64,000 nucleotides of DNA from positions 91,838 through 155,837 of the forward strand of contig NZ_BAWM01000009.1 in assembly GCF_000759675.1 (NCBI RefSeq), read 5' to 3'. Made by a program: the position numbers and the translations under genes. This document shows, in pieces, positions 43,072 through 52,431 of this stretch (its first letter is position 1; the number at the start of each line of letters is the position of its first letter). Origin of the DNA: Neobacillus niacini (GTDB taxonomy: Bacteria > Bacillota > Bacilli > Bacillales > Cytobacillaceae). Under the pieces are notes generated by a model. The model saw nothing but the letters and a program-made list of their open reading frames with translations. It ran no database searches and was not told the DNA's origin.

Positions 43072-43893
43072 TTGATAAATATAGAATCAACAGATTATTT
43101 GAAAGAAGAATTGAAAAAGATTGAAGCCTGGGAAAAGGGACAGAAGGATTTATGGTTTTGGGAAAAGATTGGCCGTTTGCCATTCATGCTGCTTGATAAG
43201 CTAACACCAAAATTTATTCAAGATAAAATCGGCTTGGCAATCGATGAATTAGGGAACTACATCCAGAATGGAGGCCAATATTTAATCAAAGAAGAAAATA
43301 TTCTAAAGAAGTTTGCGCCCCAGGATTCATCAGAAGATGAGATTCGCCTGGACTTCCTTGAACAGGTTCCTATTAGCAAAATGGATGAGGTTGCTGAGGA
43401 AATAAAAAATTCTAGAACAAAAATAGCGACTGTACAAGGGGCAACAACAGGGATCGGCGGGCTGTTTACGCTAGCGGTTGATATTCCTGTTCTATTAGGA
43501 TTATCCCTTAAAGTATTACAAGAGATTTCTATATGCTATGGGTACGACCCTAATGAAAAATCTGAAAGAATTTTTATTGTTAAGTGTCTGCAATTTACAT
43601 CATCCGATATAGTCGGAAAAAAAGCGATTTTAGAGGATCTTTCTTCGTTCAATCAAGGCAATCTGAACAATCAAATGATTTCTCAGTTGCAAGGATGGCG
43701 TGAAGTGGTTACTACTTATCGAGATTCATTTGGTTGGAAAAAGCTATTTCAAATGATCCCGATTGCTGGAATGATTTTTGGTGCGTTTATTAATCGCTCC
43801 TCCATCGGGGATGTTGCCGAGGCAGGAAAAATGTTATACCGAAAACGTAGAATCCTAGCGCGATTAAATCAAATAGAATCACTTCAAGAATAA
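43072..43893 (+). CDS. EcsC-family protein
   Basis: The protein has 273 residues from TTG at 43072 (GGAGTG eight bases upstream). Family features are YLKEELKKIEAWEKGQKDLWFWEKIGRLP, VQGATTGIGGLFTLAVDIPVLLGLSLKVLQEISICYGYDP and the C-terminal IPIAGMIFGAFINRSSIGDVAEAGKMLYRKRR. It has two or three hydrophobic segments. EcsC is encoded with an ABC transporter in B. subtilis, but its own function is unknown, and here it stands alone. Confidence 0.85.
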   Translation: MINIESTDYLKEELKKIEAWEKGQKDLWFWEKIGRLPFMLLDKLTPKFIQDKIGLAIDELGNYIQNGGQYLIKEENILKKFAPQDSSEDEIRLDFLEQVPISKMDEVAEEIKNSRTKIATVQGATTGIGGLFTLAVDIPVLLGLSLKVLQEISICYGYDPNEKSERIFIVKCLQFTSSDIVGKKAILEDLSSFNQGNLNNQMISQLQGWREVVTTYRDSFGWKKLFQMIPIAGMIFGAFINRSSIGDVAEAGKMLYRKRRILARLNQIESLQE

Positions 43894-43931
43894 CCAAAGT
43901 AAAACAGGCCAGTGTGACATTTTCGGACACA

Positions 43932-43962
43932 AAAGAGACGTTCTTGAAAAGAACGTCTCTTA
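43932..43962 (+). terminator. Terminator of the EcsC gene
   Basis: AAGAGACGTTCTT and AAGAACGTCTCTT pair around GAA; the downstream T-tract is weak. Confidence 0.6.
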
Positions 43963-44188
43963 GATGGTTTTAGACAGTTGTTCTTTCTCAGTTAACACAA
44001 CGTATGATAAACTAAGGTTATCAGAATTTTCCAAATAACGAAACGTTCATTATTCCGTTAAAGGGCCAGTTTAATTGAACAAGGAATTGGCATGATACCT
44101 TAATTAATGAGCTATCTACAACACGACGCAAATGAATTTTGACCAAAGGGATTATCTAGTAAAGGGATTAAATTGGAGGGAATAGAAA

Positions 44189-44683
44189 ATGGATGTAAAA
44201 ACACTTTTGTTACAGCAATGGGCAAGCTGCTTAGATGAAGAAGACTGGTTTCCACCACTTGAAAAAGTGCTAGAGGATATCACTTTTGAACAGGCAATTT
44301 GGAAACCAGCTGATGAAGCAATGAATTCCATTTGGGAATTAGTTTGTCATTTACTTTTCTATGAAAAGAGATTTCTGATGCGATTTCTTGGTGAAACAGC
44401 GAATGAACCACAGGCAGAAAATAATGAATCTACATTTCGATTACCAACTGAGACGTTAGAAAATTGGAAGGAAACAAAACAAGAATACTTTTATGTTCAT
44501 CGTGAACTTGGAAAAATACTAGCAAAATCAGAACATGAAGATTTGTATAGACAGATTCCAGGAGAAGATAATTCATTAGTGCTTGAACTGAAGAGTTTAG
44601 CAATGCACGACGCATATCATATTGGGCAAATTGTATTCCTTAGTAAAATGCAAGGAGCTTGGGCAGGGAAACGCAGCTTTTAA
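44189..44683 (+). CDS. DinB-family protein
   Basis: The protein has 164 residues and a four-helix-bundle DinB/YfiT-like fold. Three metal-binding histidines are suggested: WELVCHLLFYEKRF, YFYVHREL and the C-terminal HDAYHIGQIVFLSKMQG. Many such proteins are metal-dependent thiol S-transferases (bacillithiol-dependent in Bacillus), but others are uncharacterised. GGAGGG precedes the ATG. A second member of the family is at 59753-60244. Confidence 0.85.
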   Translation: MDVKTLLLQQWASCLDEEDWFPPLEKVLEDITFEQAIWKPADEAMNSIWELVCHLLFYEKRFLMRFLGETANEPQAENNESTFRLPTETLENWKETKQEYFYVHRELGKILAKSEHEDLYRQIPGEDNSLVLELKSLAMHDAYHIGQIVFLSKMQGAWAGKRSF

Positions 44684-44740
44684 AAAAGCTTCATTAGCTT
44701 TACAGTTATTCCATTATAGGGGGCTTTAATGGAATAAGAA

Positions 44741-44772
44741 TGGGAACGTCAAAATCGGACGTTCCCATATTT
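44741..44772 (+). terminator. Terminator of the DinB gene
   Basis: TGGGAACGTC and GACGTTCCCA pair around AAAATCG, followed by TATTTTAT. Confidence 0.75.
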
Positions 44773-45063
44773 TATACCTGAAAAACAACAATACTACTTA
44801 ACAAAGCCATAATTTAAAAAGAATAGATTGTGTACTTAAACTAAAGGGTGCTTATATACAGTATGATTTTCTACCGTAAGGTCTCACGCCGAACGCTTTC
44901 AATGACTACATGAAAACAAAGTTTAAAGGTGCATTCTACAAGTTTTTTGAGAAATTATTGAGCTTATGCTGTATATACCTGCCCCCTTAGCCATCCATGA
45001 AGCGCAAAAATAGGCTTGTTTTTTCTTCTTTCACTCTGTTGTGGGGTGTCGCCTATTGTATAA
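44773..45063. other. Spacer between convergent DinB and CotH genes
   Basis: No gene or RNA is seen. TATATACAG (44853) and CTGTATATA (44969) form inverted halves 107 bases apart, probably chance. Confidence 0.5.
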
Positions 45064-46155
45064 TTAATCTAATTTATATAATTGGTTTCTTATATACTTT
45101 GCCCTTGCTTCAATATATTGGCATATAAAATCCGGTTCTTTATCAAATAGGTGAATCTGTTCCTTTACATATGGGTCTTTTAGAACATAGGGCCTTATGA
45201 GCTCAAAAGTTTCCTGGATTTTAGGTTTCATACATTCTAAAGTAAACTGGTTACTTAAGATATCTTCTAATCGTTTTTTGTATTGGTTTCGAAATGTTTT
45301 CACATCAAGAATCCGTGCCGTCAATGTGTTATAGCCTTCAATTCTCACATAGTATTCTTCCATGACTTCTCCATTTATATCCCTTCCCCATGTAGCGTCA
45401 TAATCCCAGGGAATGACTTCAAAAAGTCCCGTTTCTCCGTTCCGATATAACGCATAGTTATGAACGAATCCATCGTAATTCTGCGTGAAAATAACACCTG
45501 CGAGCCAGCAAAGATACTTTTCAACGTTAATATATTTTACAATCTCCTTTTCAAAGTCTACTCTTGGGATCGTATTGATTTTTATGATTAATTCATGTAA
45601 AGCATTTTCATCCTGAGCTGTCCCACATTTTCTCTCATATCCAAACTCAAGTGATTTCTTTATATCTTGATCAAGTTCACTCATTAACGAGAAGTTAGCG
45701 TCACCATCCACAGCATAAAATATTGATCCTTTTGGCAGTTTTTGATTCTCTAAAAAATACTCATCAACAGATTCTAATTCTAGATAAAGTCCCTCATTTT
45801 TCCCATTTATCATTAGGAAAACAAACTGGGATTTCGGGGATAAACATCCAATTTCCTTAAAAAAGTCTAAAGATAATTTATTTCTTATGAATGATGGATC
45901 CTTATATTCTGCATTTAAATGCCATTCTTTTGCGTTTCGAAAAGTAATGGGTTTGTGAAAAGCTATATGATACGACTTTTTACTAAAACCACGAATATGA
46001 GAGCCACGGTAAGCTAGATCGATGTTATAACTTTTTTTATTTACGGTTAGCTTTGCAGTAATTGGATCATCAACCCAAATATCCCTGCGTAGCTCGGAAA
46101 AATCCAAAGGATGAATAAAAAACTTATATTCAGGTAGTTTCTTAGCATGATCCAC
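45064..46155 (-). CDS. cotH: CotH-family spore coat kinase
   Basis: The protein has 363 residues, GTG start, GAAGG six bases upstream. CotH is an atypical protein kinase that phosphorylates coat proteins during sporulation. Family landmarks are [59 protein letters not shown] and the metal/catalytic segment [15 protein letters not shown]. It is divergently placed next to an Arg/Ser/Thr-repeat protein exactly as cotH is next to cotG, its substrate, in B. subtilis. Confidence 0.9.
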   Translation of the reverse strand: MDHAKKLPEYKFFIHPLDFSELRRDIWVDDPITAKLTVNKKSYNIDLAYRGSHIRGFSKKSYHIAFHKPITFRNAKEWHLNAEYKDPSFIRNKLSLDFFKEIGCLSPKSQFVFLMINGKNEGLYLELESVDEYFLENQKLPKGSIFYAVDGDANFSLMSELDQDIKKSLEFGYERKCGTAQDENALHELIIKINTIPRVDFEKEIVKYINVEKYLCWLAGVIFTQNYDGFVHNYALYRNGETGLFEVIPWDYDATWGRDINGEVMEEYYVRIEGYNTLTARILDVKTFRNQYKKRLEDILSNQFTLECMKPKIQETFELIRPYVLKDPYVKEQIHLFDKEPDFICQYIEARAKYIRNQLYKLD

Positions 46156-46338
46156 AGGTATCCTTCCCCTTTCTTTTTCCTATACTCATATGCAAAAAGG
46201 GGTTGTCTGGTTTTTTTTTTTGGTTCGGAGGCGATTGTCTATTACCAATCATGTACAAGCCACATAGTTTATTAGGGAAAAGAAACGTATTTAATATATA
46301 TGTTTCGTTTAACTAACTATGAAATGGAGGTCAAGAGT

Positions 46339-46695
46339 ATGTCGGATTTTTTCAATAATGATATACAAAGAGCTGTAGACAGTGCTAAATCAATGGGTTT
46401 AAGTGACTTCATGTTCCAGAGTCCATCAAGCTGCCGTTCTAGAAGCAGAAATACAAATAGACGCAATACATCTGATAATCGTCGTCGCACTAGCCGTCGT
46501 CGCTTCACTAGCCGTCGCCGCTTCACTAGCCGTGTCCGCTTCACTAGCCGTCGTCGGTGCACCAGCCGTCGTCGCTTCACTAGCCGTCGTCGCTTCACTA
46601 GCCGTCGTCGGTGCACCAGCCGTCGTAGATTTTGTCGGAACTGGGATGATTTAATGTTTGGAAATCGACGAAGACGTTGCTTTAGAAGGTTTTAA
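46339..46695 (+). CDS. CotG-like spore coat protein with SRRRFT repeats
   Basis: The protein has 118 residues from the ATG at 46339 (GGAGG eight bases upstream; the frame is open from 46300 but that part contains the ribosome binding site). A short acidic N-terminus (SDFFNNDIQRAVDSAKSMGL) is followed from residue 51 by eight six-residue units of the form TSRRR(F/C), then CRNWDDLMFGNRRRRC. The sequence is extremely basic and supplies Ser/Thr next to Arg, the type of region CotH phosphorylates in CotG. The divergent cotH supports the assignment; the sequence itself is not closely similar to B. subtilis CotG, whose repeats are Lys/Ser/Arg/Tyr rich. Confidence 0.75.
   Translation: MSDFFNNDIQRAVDSAKSMGLSDFMFQSPSSCRSRSRNTNRRNTSDNRRRTSRRRFTSRRRFTSRVRFTSRRRCTSRRRFTSRRRFTSRRRCTSRRRFCRNWDDLMFGNRRRRCFRRF
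46489..46632 (+). repeat. Eight-copy 18-bp coding tandem repeat
   Basis: The unit ACTAGCCGTCGTCGCTTC encodes TSRRRF. Variants are Arg to Val in unit 3 and Phe to Cys (GGTGC in place of CTTC) in units 4 and 7. Units 4 and 7 share the same changes, suggesting a larger 54-bp duplication of three units. Confidence 0.9.
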
Positions 46696-46707
46696 ACTTT
46701 AAATCAA

Positions 46708-46742
46708 AGACATGGAATGATTATCATTCCATGTCTTTATTT
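46708..46742 (+). terminator. Terminator of the CotG-like gene
   Basis: AAGACATGGAATGA and TCATTCCATGTCTT pair around TTA, followed by TATTTG. Confidence 0.8.
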
Positions 46743-47108
46743 GACTAGATCTTTTTGATCTGTCCAAAATGAAGTCGAATTTCATTTAGTTTAGTAACCG
46801 AATCTTTTAATTGTCCTTATTACTTAAGTTATGACACTGTTTATTTAGCGAAATCAAAAAAAACCGATTTCTAAGTTGGGGAATCGACCTAAAAACTTAT
46901 TAAACTAACTCACCCGCTAGCACAAAATCAGTACTGCACCACAGAGAATGATAATGGATTCTCTTTCAGCAAATGTTCGTTTTAAGATATCCTTTTACAA
47001 CTAAGATAATCTAACTTCATATATCTTTAACATCTTATTAATAAAATCTTAAAAAACATTATATATAATGTGATTGTGTTAAACATTACTTATTAGAGGA
47101 GGATATTT
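46743..47108. other. Spacer without a recognisable gene
   Basis: AT-rich; no coding frame with a ribosome binding site, no hairpin of note. The promoter of the small gene at 47109 presumably lies at its right end. Confidence 0.5.
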
Positions 47109-47291
47109 ATGTATTTGAAAAAACTAACTGAGGATAAATTAATTACAATTGATTATTATACAAATAGGGCCCTACAAACGATTAAAGGGCGTGTTTACAG
47201 ACTAAATCTAATTGAACAAATACTTTCACTAAAAGATGAAAAGCAAAAGTCATTAACAATCCGTTTATCTGGTATCAGACATATTTACTAA
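47109..47291 (+). CDS. Small YolD-like protein, hypothetical
   Basis: The protein has 60 residues and a strong AGAGGAGG before the ATG. The pattern ITIDYYTNRALQTIKGRVYRLNLIEQILSLKDEKQKSLTIRLSGIRHI, a short SH3-like strand set ending in an I..I motif, resembles YolD-like proteins (KG.I..iD...k.i.l.d......i....I..I). The match is only general. A terminator follows at 47349. Confidence 0.55.
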   Translation: MYLKKLTEDKLITIDYYTNRALQTIKGRVYRLNLIEQILSLKDEKQKSLTIRLSGIRHIY

Positions 47292-47348
47292 CACCATCTT
47301 TGATTCACCTTTTTATTTACCAACCAAATCTATTTTTTTCACCACTTA

Positions 47349-47376
47349 CCTTAGATCAAATGGATCAAGGTTTTTT
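47349..47376 (+). terminator. Terminator of the YolD-like gene
   Basis: CCTTAGATC and GATCAAGG pair around AAATG, followed by TTTTTTATTT. Confidence 0.75.
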
Positions 47377-47536
47377 ATTTGGTTGTTAGGCGACTAAGTT
47401 CTATTCATTTAAACCCCATATATCGTAACCTCCCCTTTAATTTTTTAAATAATAAGCTATGCACCTTGTAGCTGTAAACTGGAACAATAAAAAAAGTAAT
47501 AGCACAAGGATTTCTTGAGGCTACAACTTTCATAGA

Positions 47537-48079
47537 TTACAGTTTTAAGTACGCATTAATAATATTATAAAATGCCGCCTTATTATCCACGCTGAAGAAG
47601 ATCCTGGTAATACCCCGTTTCTGACCGAATAAAGCTTTAAATTCAATTGGCTGGTCTAACACTAATTCAAAGATTGGATCATCAAAGCTGAATAACGATA
47701 AATCGAAAACTTCTTTATTCTTCCTATCTTCCTGATAGAGGCTTCCACTCTTTAACTCTTTAATATTCTCTGTAGGTATTGTCACCCTTGACCTAATGCC
47801 GATTTTTAAAGAAAGTTCGTTATTTTTTATTATGATAGGATTCCTGATGACTGCTCTTAAATCTACGATTAGGAATACAATGACCGAGATTGATAGAATC
47901 AAATGAATCCAGTGGAGGATCGGACTCCATTTATATAAAAGATACGATACTCCCGCTGTTTCTAACACCATAACAGCCACCATCGCCCAGACAAATCCGA
48001 TATACCCTGACTCTTTATGATACGTGAAAAGTATTCCCTCATTACCTTGATATCCTTCAAGTTCTGCTGCCTTTGCCAT
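47537..48079 (-). CDS. Membrane protein with two helices and a PH-like domain, hypothetical
   Basis: The protein has 180 residues from the ATG at 48079 (GGGG nine bases upstream; another ATG nine bases earlier abuts that site). Two helices (IGFVWAMVAVMVLETAGVSYLL and IHLILSISVIVFLIVDL) are followed by a beta-rich tail (IIIKNNELSLKIGIRSRVTIPTENI) like bacterial PH domains. Similar B. subtilis membrane proteins exist, but I cannot name it. Confidence 0.65.
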   Translation of the reverse strand: MAKAAELEGYQGNEGILFTYHKESGYIGFVWAMVAVMVLETAGVSYLLYKWSPILHWIHLILSISVIVFLIVDLRAVIRNPIIIKNNELSLKIGIRSRVTIPTENIKELKSGSLYQEDRKNKEVFDLSLFSFDDPIFELVLDQPIEFKALFGQKRGITRIFFSVDNKAAFYNIINAYLKL

Positions 48080-48396
48080 CACCAACATCCCCTATCTTCT
48101 ATTTAAAACTTTTCTTATCTAAAAAATAAAAATTAATTAACATTTCAGAGCGTTAAATATTTAACTTAAATTAAGTATAATGCAAGTATTGTTTATTATC
48201 AACAAAAAAGCTAAAAATTCACAATTACGATTTATGGTAAATAATTTTTACTACTTCCCTTTTATTAAAGAGATGGAGACTTGAATTGTCTGAGAATGGA
48301 TGATTTGTGATAAGCTGTAGAATCGCACCCGTTAGTGAACAAGAAAAAAAGCGATTCCTAAAATGAACCGCAATACACGATTGTTTAATTAGCTTG
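48080..48396. other. Spacer without a recognisable gene
   Basis: A minus-strand frame at 48225-48434 overlaps the next gene, has no ribosome binding site and no family resemblance, so I do not annotate it. No RNA structure was noted. Confidence 0.45.
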
Positions 48397-48573
48397 TTAC
48401 TTTCCAAGTAATATACCATTTGTAACAACTCCAATTAACCCAGTAATGGCAAAAATATATGCTACAAATAATGGTGTCGAAGATAGAGATTCAGTAAATA
48501 TCCTAAACATTCCAAAAGCAAAAATAAGTAAACTACATAAAAGTGTAATAATTGTTTGAGTTTTATTTTTCAT
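48397..48573 (-). CDS. Small two-helix membrane protein, hypothetical
   Basis: The protein has 58 residues from the ATG at 48573 with GGGGG nine bases upstream. Basic start (MKNKTQ), then TIITLLCSLLIFAFGMF and FVAYIFAITGLIGVVTNGILL. No family recognised. Confidence 0.55.
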   Translation of the reverse strand: MKNKTQTIITLLCSLLIFAFGMFRIFTESLSSTPLFVAYIFAITGLIGVVTNGILLGK

Positions 48574-48741
48574 TTTATAAGCCCCCAAAAAGTAAATAAT
48601 TCCCACTTAAATGTTAACATAAATATATTTATGTGTTAACAATTACTTAAACTAAACAGACCCGTTACTTGAAGAAGCATTATCGTTGTTTCAGTAATGC
48701 CCCCTTTATTTGAAGAAGAATCTATATTTAACAGGGGATTT

Positions 48742-48954
48742 TTATTTAGGAAAATCATTATTTTTATTTTTGAAACCTTTTTTCACACCGAACCTACTCA
48801 CACCAAAGTATATAATGAGAAATTGTAATGAATACTCTGTGAACGAATTTAATGAGAGTCCCCAAACAGAAAAAGTAATATCTACTATTAAAACTGAAAT
48901 AAACGCAATAATGATAAAACTCACACAAACGAAAACAAATCTAAATAAACCCAT
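48742..48954 (-). CDS. Small two-helix membrane protein, hypothetical
   Basis: The protein has 70 residues from the ATG at 48954; GAGGAG is 13 bases upstream, and a TTG seven codons earlier would overlap it. Two hydrophobic helices (FVFVCVSFIIIAFISVLIV and YSLQFLIIYFGV), then a basic end KKGFKNKNN. No family recognised. Confidence 0.45.
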   Translation of the reverse strand: MGLFRFVFVCVSFIIIAFISVLIVDITFSVWGLSLNSFTEYSLQFLIIYFGVSRFGVKKGFKNKNNDFPK

Positions 48955-49109
48955 TAGATTAGAACATCTCCTCAATTCATTCTCAATCTATTGTTTTAAT
49001 TTTATTAATATTAACGCATCTCCTACTAACCTAAGCGTTACTTGAATAAGAAAATGCGATCCTTCTTTATTGAAGAAACGGCACTTTTAGCTTAATAAGA
49101 AATATAAGT

Positions 49110-49487
49110 TTATAATATTACTCCCGCAAAGTTTCCTCTCAATACTTGTTTCTCATTCTGGTTTGAGCATAGGAAGGATGCCAAAATTGATATTCTATTA
49201 TTCTCTTCCTTTTCATACTTCTCGATCGTTACTTCACAAATTATTGTATCTCATGTAAAAACCGGTCTCAAAAACTCAAAATTCATAGAACGAGCCAGTA
49301 CATTGTTATCTCCGCCAACTTTGGTTGGTAATGTAGCCGTCAACAACCCCTGAATGACAAGTCTTCCCTGCTCATCAGGATTTACATGATGAGAGCCTTC
49401 ATCACCTGAAACCTTAATAAACAATTCAACATCTTCTCCAATGAAAGTCCGTTCAAATGTAATAATATCGCCTACTTTTAAAGACAA
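49110..49487 (-). pseudogene. MaoC-like hot-dog protein with an in-frame stop
   Basis: The frame from 49487 encodes MSLKVGDIITFERTF, then VSGDEGSHHVNPDEQGRLVIQG and ARSMNFEFLRPVFT, then TGA at 49253-49251. The same frame continues without other stops as DTIICEVTIEKYEKEENNR to a TAA at 49110. The family expects Gly where the TGA stands (GGA to TGA is one base). The whole frame would be about 125 residues, the normal length. Probably inactivated; the product of the first part would lack the last strands. GGAG precedes the start. Confidence 0.75.
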
Positions 49488-49542
49488 TTTTATTCTCCTC
49501 CCATTATTTAAATCGAATTAATTATTAGAATAAAAACTCACC

Positions 49543-49998
49543 TTAATTTAAATGTGACATATATTCAAATGCTGTTGTTCCATATACGCTTTTAAATTGT
49601 TTATTTAAATGGGTTAAATCAACAAAACCACATTCAGCTACAGCTGAATAAATATCACCATTTTTTTCTATTAACTGCTTTGCACGTTCTATCTTGCAGT
49701 TAAGAAAGTATTGGTATGGTGAAATTCCAGTATGCGCTTTGAATAATCTGATAAACTGAAATTTCGATAAATTAAGCTCGTTACATATCTCGTCAAGTTT
49801 AAGTACATTTTCTAAGTTGGTATGAATCATATCCTTTACTTTTCTAATTAGACCGTTATCTTTCTTATAATCTGTAGAAAGATTTGTTTGAATTAGGCTA
49901 TCTGTGAGGGATAAGAGTAATTCATTACACAAAGCCTCATCTTTTTCACTTAAAATTGCACTAGCAAGACTTAATATTCTTTCTTCAAAAGAACCCAT
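49543..49998 (-). pseudogene. AraC-family regulator lacking its N-terminal domain
   Basis: The protein has 151 residues, of which about 50-150 form the AraC DNA-binding domain: VLKLDEICNELNLSKFQFIRLFKAHTGISPYQYFLNCKIERAKQLI and the second HTH YSAVAECGFVDLTHLNKQFKSVYGTTAFEYM. The usual N-terminal cupin sensor of about 120 residues is missing. The frame begins inside the end of the lysE-like gene, so it looks like the survivor of a deletion. Whether the remaining HTH part is made is uncertain. Confidence 0.65.
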
Positions 49999-50462
49999 GT
50001 AATAAATGCCAAAAATCCAATTAGAGTTATAGCTAAAACACTTATAGCCACCGCAGGCATTGCGGTATAGTGCGGCATAATAAAGCTAGGAATTACAGTC
50101 ATTGTAAATAGCACTACCTTTGGATTTAAAAACTGCATAAGGAATCCTGACGTAAACGTACCAGATTGGTTTATAGTTGGATTTGATGTATCCATTTTGT
50201 AAATTTGATAAGCAAGATAGAACATATAAACACTACCGATTATCTGCATAACAATTAAAATTTTTGGTATTATCTCTATAAGCATAGAATTCAACATAGC
50301 TGAAATAACAAGTAATAAACCAAAAGCAATCGTTGCTCCATACGTATATTCCATTGCCTTTTTCGCACCAAAATTATGAACTGTTGATAATATGACGATA
50401 TTGGTAGGTCCTGGTGTAAATGTAACTATAATACAGTAAATTAAAAATGATGTAATATTCAT
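49971..50462 (-). pseudogene. LysE-family exporter, truncated at the C-terminus
   Basis: The protein has 163 residues from the ATG at 50462 (AAAGGAG upstream), compared with about 200 for the family. It begins normally with FLIYCIIVTFTPGPTNIVILS and includes FLMQFLNPKVVLFTMTVIPSF, but stops after AITLIGFLAFITWVLLKKEY, losing the last helix and a half. The end overlaps the start of the truncated AraC gene. LysE and AraC-type genes are often neighbours, so one deletion could have fused them. Confidence 0.65.
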
Positions 50463-50568
50463 GAGGATAACTCCTTTCAGGTATCTCATGTAATTTTACA
50501 TCTTAAAATTAAATAGCTTATAGTATATTATTGCAGAATGATATAAAACTCTCATCCTACCTTTTTGC

Positions 50569-51552
50569 TTATGTGAGAAGATCTTGAGGTTTCCAATCTC
50601 TTGGTTTAATATTCTTATCTATCCATTTCTTTTGTGGTGCTTGGTATGGGGTCGTTGCGATTAAATAATTATTATGCCAAATTGCTGCTCCGGAACGAAT
50701 CATTTCATCGAGCAGGATTTGAATAAATTCTTCTGGCTGGAACTGGAAAGAGTAGCGTGCAAAATCTTGGAACCATCCGCACTTTAGGAGGTAGATATCG
50801 ATTTCTTCTTTAGTCAATCCGTTTTTAATGATTAATGTGAATGAGAAAATCCTCTTGCATGCATGCCATGAAATTTTTTCTGGCATTTTGAGCCACTTTT
50901 CAAACCGTTCCCTTGCTGCATCAATGGCAGCCTGAGGATTCTCCATTTGAGGTCCATGTCCTGAATATGCCTGCCCGATCCGGAGCAGTGACAAACGATC
51001 CAAACTTTCTATCGATCGTTGGATAGATGAAACACCCTCTCGAAAGATATTTAACCATCCGATATCATTTTTGTGAAAGAGATCCCCACAAATTAATACC
51101 TCTTCTTCAGCTTCATATAAAGAAATATGCCCTAATGTATGTCCCGGTGTGTGCAAGACCTTCAAGGTTCTATTTCCTGTGTTAATCTCATCATTATCTG
51201 AGAGCTTTATATCGACTCGATACGGTTCTACAGGCTGATCTAACCATTCTGCACTACAAGCTTCAAGGTCACAAGAATTAATTAAATCGGCTTCCCATTT
51301 ATGAGCAGCAATCGTAACACCATAATTTTTTTGAAAATGAAAATTGCCTCCTACATGGTCACTATGATAGTGCGTGTTCACAATAAGGTGTAATTCATCT
51401 GGTGAAACGCCTTCTTCTTTAATTAATTGCTCTGTATCTTTCGCCTCACTCCCAAAACCAGTATCAATAAGGATCGAGAGTTGATCTTTAATAAGGATCA
51501 TGTTTGCACTTGGAAATTTTCTTTCAAAGAAAATAATACTCGATTTTTTCAT
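50569..51552 (-). CDS. MBL-fold metallo-hydrolase
   Basis: The protein has 327 residues from the ATG at 51552 (GGAGG upstream). The metal-binding motif NTHYHSDHVGGNFHF, a later LHTPGHTLGHISLY, and the metal Asp in LICGDLFH are present. A C-terminal helical part (about 215-310) resembles the DNA-binding-like tail of some MBL proteins. This general group includes glyoxalase II- and lactonase-like enzymes; no substrate can be given. Confidence 0.85.
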   Translation of the reverse strand: MKKSSIIFFERKFPSANMILIKDQLSILIDTGFGSEAKDTEQLIKEEGVSPDELHLIVNTHYHSDHVGGNFHFQKNYGVTIAAHKWEADLINSCDLEACSAEWLDQPVEPYRVDIKLSDNDEINTGNRTLKVLHTPGHTLGHISLYEAEEEVLICGDLFHKNDIGWLNIFREGVSSIQRSIESLDRLSLLRIGQAYSGHGPQMENPQAAIDAARERFEKWLKMPEKISWHACKRIFSFTLIIKNGLTKEEIDIYLLKCGWFQDFARYSFQFQPEEFIQILLDEMIRSGAAIWHNNYLIATTPYQAPQKKWIDKNIKPRDWKPQDLLT

Positions 51553-51700
51553 AATTCCTCCTTGAATACACTGACTAAACAATTATGAGCGAATGTTCGT
51601 TCAATTATATTATATATAATTTACAGAATAATGGAAATAGAGTTATTGTTTCTTCGTTTTGAGTTACTACAGTTGGTTTTATTAACACGGTACTTTCACT

Positions 51701-52249
51701 CTAATTCATTACTTCATCTTTAAGAATGGAGTAAATATATAAATCATCGAATTTCCCGCATGTAAATTCATAATGTCTCAGCAAGCCCTCTCTAATAAAG
51801 CCTTGTCGCTCTACTAGTTTTTGTGAAGGAACATTTCCAGGTTCAATTAAAGCCTCGATTCTTTCAAGCTGAAAATTCTGAAAACCAACCTTTACAACAG
51901 CTTCCAATGCTTCATTAGCAATCCCTTTTCCCCAGTAATCCTTACTCAATTCAAATCCAACTTCAGCGCGATATTGTTTGGATTTCATATTCAGAAAACC
52001 ACAACTTCCAATCACATTGCCCGAATCTTTAAGTGTTATTCCCCATCTAATTCCTGTACCTTCATCATATATGGATTGATACCAGCCAATTTCATCATAT
52101 ACGTCTTTCACTGTATGGAAAGGCTCTAACCCCATATGTTTGAGAACATCTTTATCAGATAGATAGGTAAACATATGTTCCGCATCCTCAGTTGTTACTT
52201 CTCTTAAAATTAATCTATTTGTTTCAATGACTGGAAATTCTTTTACCAT
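51701..52249 (-). CDS. GNAT acetyltransferase, RimJ/RimL type
   Basis: The protein has 182 residues: PVIETNRLILREVTTEDAEHMF opening, SCGFLNMKSKQYRAEVGFELSKDYWGKGIANEAL, the acetyl-CoA-binding stretch, and ERIEALIEPGNVPSQKLVERQGF. This group acetylates protein N-termini or small amines, including some antibiotics. AGAGGTAGG lies upstream of the ATG. It is monocistronic. Confidence 0.88.
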   Translation of the reverse strand: MVKEFPVIETNRLILREVTTEDAEHMFTYLSDKDVLKHMGLEPFHTVKDVYDEIGWYQSIYDEGTGIRWGITLKDSGNVIGSCGFLNMKSKQYRAEVGFELSKDYWGKGIANEALEAVVKVGFQNFQLERIEALIEPGNVPSQKLVERQGFIREGLLRHYEFTCGKFDDLYIYSILKDEVMN

Positions 52250-52431
52250 TGTATTTCCTACCTCTCAAGTGCTTTCTATATGATTCTTTTCTTAATTTTA
52301 CCATTTGCGAGTGGAAATGAACTACCATCATCTTTGGCGGATGTAAATCTCCTAAAAAACTAAATATAGAAAATAATCCTTTTCTGCTTTAAAATAATAA
52401 AGAGAATTTAAAAAAACTGAGGTGAGTTATC

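Noticed and set aside
44853..44977. TATATACAG/CTGTATATA inverted halves
   Set aside because: They are 107 bases apart, AT-rich and not associated with a gene end or start, so chance is likely.
46317..46654. Arg/Leu-rich (minus) and Ala/Val-rich (plus) open frames over the CotG-like gene
   Set aside because: They are shadow frames of the 18-bp repeat, which stays open in several frames; only the frame from 46339 has a ribosome binding site and the CotH neighbour.
48225..48434. Minus-strand 69-residue frame
   Set aside because: Overlaps a better small gene, no ribosome binding site, no hydrophobic or family pattern.
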